Origin: Planctomycetota bacterium
GTDB lineage: Bacteria; Planctomycetota; UBA1135
Direction of reading: 5' to 3'
Length of the DNA stretch: 64,000 bases
Assembly (NCBI GenBank): GCA_024229395.1
Contig: JAAESM010000074.1
Location: forward strand, 1 to 64,000
Under the pieces are notes generated by a model that searched no databases, was not told where the DNA came from, and worked only from the letters and a program-made list of their open reading frames with translations. Shown piece by piece: positions 59,612 through 64,000 of the stretch (positions within the stretch are counted from its first letter, which is position 1; the number at the start of each line of letters is the position of its first letter). Made by a program: the position numbers and the translations under genes.

Positions 59612-59648
59612 CCCGTTTTCACGGGATTACAACGGCTTTCGCCGCTGT
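59612..59648 (-). promoter_or_regulatory. Structured 5' leader of lpd: two GAAA-capped hairpins
   Basis: In the RNA sense (minus strand), an 8-bp stem (59648-59641 with 59636-59629, one G-U pair) and a 5-bp stem (59625-59621 with 59616-59612) are both closed by GAAA tetraloops and separated by 3 nt. The ATG follows 17 nt after the second stem. No known riboswitch class recognised. Confidence 0.5.
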
Positions 59649-59659
59649 TCTGACCTCGC

Positions 59660-59665
59660 ATTATA
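59660..59665 (-). promoter_or_regulatory. Consensus -10 box (TATAAT) for the lpd operon
   Basis: TATAAT on the minus strand in the gap after aroF. The predicted transcript start near 59653 puts the first hairpin about 5 nt from the 5' end. The -35 region would lie within the 3' end of aroF and has no strong match. Confidence 0.55.
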
Positions 59666-59677
59666 CGCTGGCGGCGG

Positions 59678-60766
59678 CTATTTCAGCAGCGATTCGTAGG
59701 CACTACGCACAGTCTTCACGTAGTCCAGAAAGCGCGGTAGGTAATCCAGCGTCAGGGCCTGAGGGCCGTCGCAGAGGGCATGGCGCGGATTGGGGTGGAA
59801 ATCCACCAAGACCAGCGATGCGCCACTGATCAGACCTTGGCCAGTGGCGTGGAAGACCTCGGGTAGGCCGTCGGGCGCGGTGTGGAAACGACCAACACTA
59901 TGCGACGGATCGATCACCACTGGCAGGCGGGTCTGCGAACGCACCACGGGCACGTGGGCAAAATCAACCAGGTTGCGGTGCGGTTCACCAAGATGGGATT
60001 TCACGCCGCGCAGGCAGAAGACAATATTCGGCTGGCCTTCCGATGCGATGTATTCACATGCGTTGAGCGATTCCTCCAGGGTGATGCCCATGCCGCGCTT
60101 GAACAGCACCGGCAACTTGCCCTGTTGACCGACTTGCTTCAGCAACTCGAAGTTCTGCGTGTTGCGCGTGCCAATCTGCAGCATCACGCCGGTCGGATTG
60201 CCGGCAGTCTCTAAGGCTTGCAGGATCTCGTCGATGTGACTGCTGTCACAGACTTCCATCGCAACCAACTTGATGTCATGCGCGCCAGCTTCTTCAAAGA
60301 CATAGGGCAAACACTCGGCACCCAAGCCTTGGAAATCATACGGACTAGTGCGCGGTTTGTACGCGCCCATGCGCGTGGTCTGCAAGCCGTACTTCTGCAG
60401 CTCAGCCATCATCGCGCGCACGCTCTCATGACTGTCGACTGCGCACAAACCAGCCAACACATGCACGCAACTCTCATCGAATGACAAACCGTTGTATTGG
60501 AAACCGACTTCCGAATCATCTTGGCCATGGCGGCCAATCACGCGGTACTTCGAGGACACGCGAATCACACGGCGCACACCTGGCAGCAGCTCGAAGGGTT
60601 CTTCGGGCACGCGCGAGGTATTGCCGATCAAGTGCACTTCACAGAATTTGCCGTCACTCCCTTCGAATCGGTATTGGCGCGGCTCGATGTCTTCATAACG
60701 CTCCGCTGCTTCCATCACGGTGGCAATTTGTTCGTCGTCGGCGCAAGTCTTGAGAGTAATGATCAT
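59678..60766 (-). CDS. aroF: 3-deoxy-7-phosphoheptulonate (DAHP) synthase
   Basis: A protein of 362 aa from the ATG at 60766, which overlaps the tyrA stop as ATGA. It starts the shikimate pathway from PEP and erythrose 4-phosphate. The N-terminal 70 residues form the ferredoxin-like regulatory part seen in the Thermotoga-type enzyme. Core motifs: MGAYKPRTSPYDFQGLG, MLQIGTRNTQNFELLK, VLFKRGMGITLEE, CLRGVKSH and IDPSHSVGR, with DFHPNPRHALCDG near the end. Coupling to tyrA suggests tyrosine-linked supply or feedback. Confidence 0.94.
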   Translation of the reverse strand: MIITLKTCADDEQIATVMEAAERYEDIEPRQYRFEGSDGKFCEVHLIGNTSRVPEEPFELLPGVRRVIRVSSKYRVIGRHGQDDSEVGFQYNGLSFDESCVHVLAGLCAVDSHESVRAMMAELQKYGLQTTRMGAYKPRTSPYDFQGLGAECLPYVFEEAGAHDIKLVAMEVCDSSHIDEILQALETAGNPTGVMLQIGTRNTQNFELLKQVGQQGKLPVLFKRGMGITLEESLNACEYIASEGQPNIVFCLRGVKSHLGEPHRNLVDFAHVPVVRSQTRLPVVIDPSHSVGRFHTAPDGLPEVFHATGQGLISGASLVLVDFHPNPRHALCDGPQALTLDYLPRFLDYVKTVRSAYESLLK

Positions 60767-61845
60767 GAGTTGTCTTTGAGGTCCTTGCTTTGGAAATCGC
60801 GTGATAGGCACAGGATCGACTGGAAGACTTCTTCGACCGCATCGGCGTCGAGTCCCAGTTTCTGTGCCATGGCGCGGCGCTCTTCAAGCAAAGAAGCCTC
60901 GCGTTGGGGGTCACGTACACCGTGACCGATTTCGGCTTTGACGCGGCCGGCGCGTTTCGAGAGTTGCGCGCGACGTGCGAGCAACGCGACCAGTTCGCGG
61001 TCAATCTCATCGATGCCATCGCGAGCCTTGTCGAGCAACGGCGAACTCAACTCCGCCGGCGCGGCAGGAATGCTGAGAGAAGAATCCTCGCCACTGGTGC
61101 GCGTGGACGATGCTGCATTACGCAAGTTGTGGTCGGCGTTGGTCAACGCGTTGAGCAAACGTCGACGGGCCTGTGCCGAGTACGGATTATCCAATTGCAA
61201 GGTCGCGTAGAGCTGACCTGCGTCGGCGCGCACCGATTCCAACATGCGTCGCATCCCCCACACCGACGGCGGCGCGTATTCGGATTGCAGATGGATCTCG
61301 GCATCGAGAAATCCCTTGGCGATGAAGAACGCCAGTGCATGCGTGGCTGCCATCTCGCGGTCGTGTTCCTCGGGATCCAGGCTGACGGGGTCGAAGCCGA
61401 CTTCCCAGAAGAACTCGCAGACGGTGTCGACGGCGTCGGGGTGTTGCAGGTTCGGACAGACCACAACCTGTACCGGGCGTTCGCCGCGGGCAAGACTGAT
61501 GGGGCCGAAAAGCGGGTGGGTCGCCACCCATGGAATCTCGGTGCCGAGCAGATTTTCCAGTACCGCACTGGGGCCGGACTTGACCGAAGCCACGTCGATC
61601 ACGATCTGGCGCGAGGTCAACGTGCTGCGGATCTCCTGCACCACATCGCCGAGGGCGGGCACCGGCACAGCCAGAATCACCAGTTCAGCATCTTGCACCG
61701 CATCTACTGCAGAAGCCGCCACGCAATCGGGGGGCGGCGTGACAGCCGGGTCGAAGGCCTTCACGGCCACGCCGGCTTCACGCAAACGTTCAGCCAAGGC
61801 AGCACCAAAGCGCCCGAAACCGAGGATTGCAGCCGTCGTTATCAT
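60763..61845 (-). CDS. tyrA: Prephenate dehydrogenase with C-terminal chorismate mutase domain
   Basis: A protein of 360 aa. Residues 1-250 are a TyrA-type NAD(P) dehydrogenase: ILGFGRFGAALAE (7-19), VIDVASVKS, ATHPLFGP and EEHDREMAATHALAFFI. Residues about 270-355 are an AroQ chorismate mutase (DGIDEIDRELVALLARRAQL, GRVKAEIG, RDPQREASLLEERR). The order is the reverse of the Escherichia coli enzyme, where the mutase is N-terminal. It converts chorismate to 4-hydroxyphenylpyruvate in two steps. Confidence 0.9.
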   Translation of the reverse strand: MITTAAILGFGRFGAALAERLREAGVAVKAFDPAVTPPPDCVAASAVDAVQDAELVILAVPVPALGDVVQEIRSTLTSRQIVIDVASVKSGPSAVLENLLGTEIPWVATHPLFGPISLARGERPVQVVVCPNLQHPDAVDTVCEFFWEVGFDPVSLDPEEHDREMAATHALAFFIAKGFLDAEIHLQSEYAPPSVWGMRRMLESVRADAGQLYATLQLDNPYSAQARRRLLNALTNADHNLRNAASSTRTSGEDSSLSIPAAPAELSSPLLDKARDGIDEIDRELVALLARRAQLSKRAGRVKAEIGHGVRDPQREASLLEERRAMAQKLGLDADAVEEVFQSILCLSRDFQSKDLKDNS

Positions 61846-61888
61846 CTCTCTTTCATCGGCAAACCCCTGCCCCTTCTCAACACCCTCG

Positions 61889-62767
61889 ATGATTACCTAC
61901 CAAGGTTCGGTATTTCGGCCGCCGTCGGAAGCCAATAGTCTCATCCTACAGGCCACTTTGGGCTGTAGCTGGAACCGCTGCACCTTCTGCGCGATGTACC
62001 GCGAGAAGTCCTTCAGAGTGCGGAAAATTGCCGACTTGCAAAAGGAAATCGAGTGGTATGCGAGCAATTTCTCACCCCCCCGTAAGGTCTTCCTGGCCGA
62101 CGGCGACGCGCATATGGCCAAGGCCAGTTTTTTAGCGGAATTGCTCGATCTGATCAACGCCACCTGGCCGGACGTGAAACGGGTCACTTGCTATGCATCG
62201 CCGCAGTCCTTGGCGGTGCGTTCGGTCGAAGAGATGGAGATGCTGCGCTCGAAGAAGCTGACGCAGTACTACTTGGGCATCGAATCCGGCAATGACCAGG
62301 TGCTGGTCGATATCGATAAGGGCGTGGATGGCGAGGAAATGATTCGCGTGGCCAACAAGGCTCATGCTGCCGGCGTGAAGTTGAGCACGATGATTCTGCT
62401 CGGCATGGGACAGCGCGCCTTGAGTCGCGAGCATGCGGTCGATTCGGCACGCGTAGTGAATGCGATTCAGCCAAAGTTCGTTTCCACTCTGGTGGTCACG
62501 CCGGTCGAAGGCACGCCGCTGTGGAATACACAAGAACGCGGTGAGTTCGAAACCCTGTCCCCCATCGAGTTGGCTGCCGAACTACGCGAGTTTCTGGCCC
62601 ACACAGAGTTGAAGTCTTCGATCTTCCGCTCAAACCACGCAAGCAACTACTTGTCCGTGGCCGGCACCTTGCCGAAGGACAAAGACACGATGGTCCGCGC
62701 CTTGGATCAAGTGTTGAACGATCCAGCCAACGCCCGCTTCAAGCCGGAATGGCTGCGGGCGTTGTAA
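61889..62767 (+). CDS. Radical SAM enzyme
   Basis: A protein of 292 aa from the ATG at 61889, as the longer upstream frame is the reverse complement of tyrA. The 4Fe-4S motif is CSWNRCTFC (about residue 25, C-x4-C-x2-C). The usual spacing is C-x3-C-x2-C, so four residues between the first cysteines is a variant, also seen in relatives of the coproporphyrinogen-dehydrogenase-like group. Other patterns: VFLADGDAHMAK, YYLGIESGNDQVL and MILLGMG. Substrate unknown. It is divergent from tyrA with a 43-nt gap. Confidence 0.82.
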   Translation: MITYQGSVFRPPSEANSLILQATLGCSWNRCTFCAMYREKSFRVRKIADLQKEIEWYASNFSPPRKVFLADGDAHMAKASFLAELLDLINATWPDVKRVTCYASPQSLAVRSVEEMEMLRSKKLTQYYLGIESGNDQVLVDIDKGVDGEEMIRVANKAHAAGVKLSTMILLGMGQRALSREHAVDSARVVNAIQPKFVSTLVVTPVEGTPLWNTQERGEFETLSPIELAAELREFLAHTELKSSIFRSNHASNYLSVAGTLPKDKDTMVRALDQVLNDPANARFKPEWLRAL

Positions 62768-62785
62768 ATAGTCTAGATTGAATGC

Positions 62786-64000
<1,215 letters not shown>

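Noticed and set aside
61244..61888. N-terminal extension of the radical SAM frame by 215 codons
   Set aside because: This part is the reverse complement of tyrA and has the composition of a shadow frame. The ATG at 61889 leads directly into the radical SAM core.

Overview
The window looks like a chromosomal segment of a bacterium of the phylum Planctomycetota, probably from a marine or aquatic lineage. This is an inference. The supporting signs are an adjacent DUF1800/DUF1501 gene pair with a Tat signal, a DUF5916 outer-membrane-type protein, a GH29 fucosidase beside a sulfatase remnant and an IclR regulator, CotH/lamin-tail secreted proteins, a multiheme cytochrome, and several large secreted proteins ending in a related C-terminal beta-rich domain of about 100 residues. 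I see no rRNA, tRNA, CRISPR array, prophage or insertion sequence. The DNA is almost completely coding. Many genes overlap by 1 to 4 bases, GTG and TTG starts are frequent, and Shine-Dalgarno sequences are sparse.

Layout. 1-3.5 kb: a truncated multiheme cytochrome c (minus), two small lipoproteins, and a frameshifted HAF-repeat secreted protein. 3.5-7.1 kb: crcB fluoride channel, then a plus-strand respiratory block of DUF420 protein, diheme cytochrome c, ctaA and ctaB (heme A synthesis). 7.1-8.3 kb: three small orphan genes. 8.4-10.6 kb: fused E1 alpha-beta of a 2-oxoacid dehydrogenase. 10.7-16.5 kb: a secreted choice-of-anchor protein, a drug-export type ABC transporter behind a tandem operator-like repeat, and a CotH/lamin-tail protein. 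16.5-25.7 kb: housekeeping genes queA, ino1, nnrD, ygfZ and a methyltransferase, with a YdjY-domain and a large helical-repeat protein.

25.7-36.0 kb is one minus-strand run of tightly packed genes: CAP-domain protein, M1-like metallopeptidase, DUF5916 protein, an STT3/PglB-like oligosaccharyltransferase, DUF1800 and DUF1501. It looks like a cell-surface/export operon. 36.1-39.4 kb is a glycan-utilisation locus in decay: an intact GH29 fucosidase and IclR regulator flank a truncated GH43/117-like gene and a truncated, frameshifted sulfatase joined tail to tail. 39.5-45.2 kb holds an M28 peptidase, a small conserved protein, and a three-gene 2-oxoacid:acceptor oxidoreductase whose gamma, NAD(P)H-flavoprotein and ferredoxin parts are fused in one chain.

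45.3-55.4 kb (plus strand) has a large membrane protein with a degenerate spermidine-synthase-like domain, then secreted proteins (Asp-box propeller, calcium-loop protein, vWA protein, metallo-beta-lactamase/lamin-tail protein) separated by clear terminators. 55.4-59.6 kb is an lpd-lipB-acd operon with a structured leader. 59.7-62.8 kb has DAHP synthase coupled to a prephenate dehydrogenase-chorismate mutase fusion, and a divergent radical SAM enzyme. The window ends in a truncated monomeric NADP isocitrate dehydrogenase.

The lead most likely to be new is the set of unrelated secreted proteins sharing a C-terminal domain, next to a bacterial STT3-like enzyme and a Tat-exported DUF1501/DUF1800 operon. 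Together these suggest a surface-display or secretion pathway. That link is a hypothesis, not something the sequence proves.
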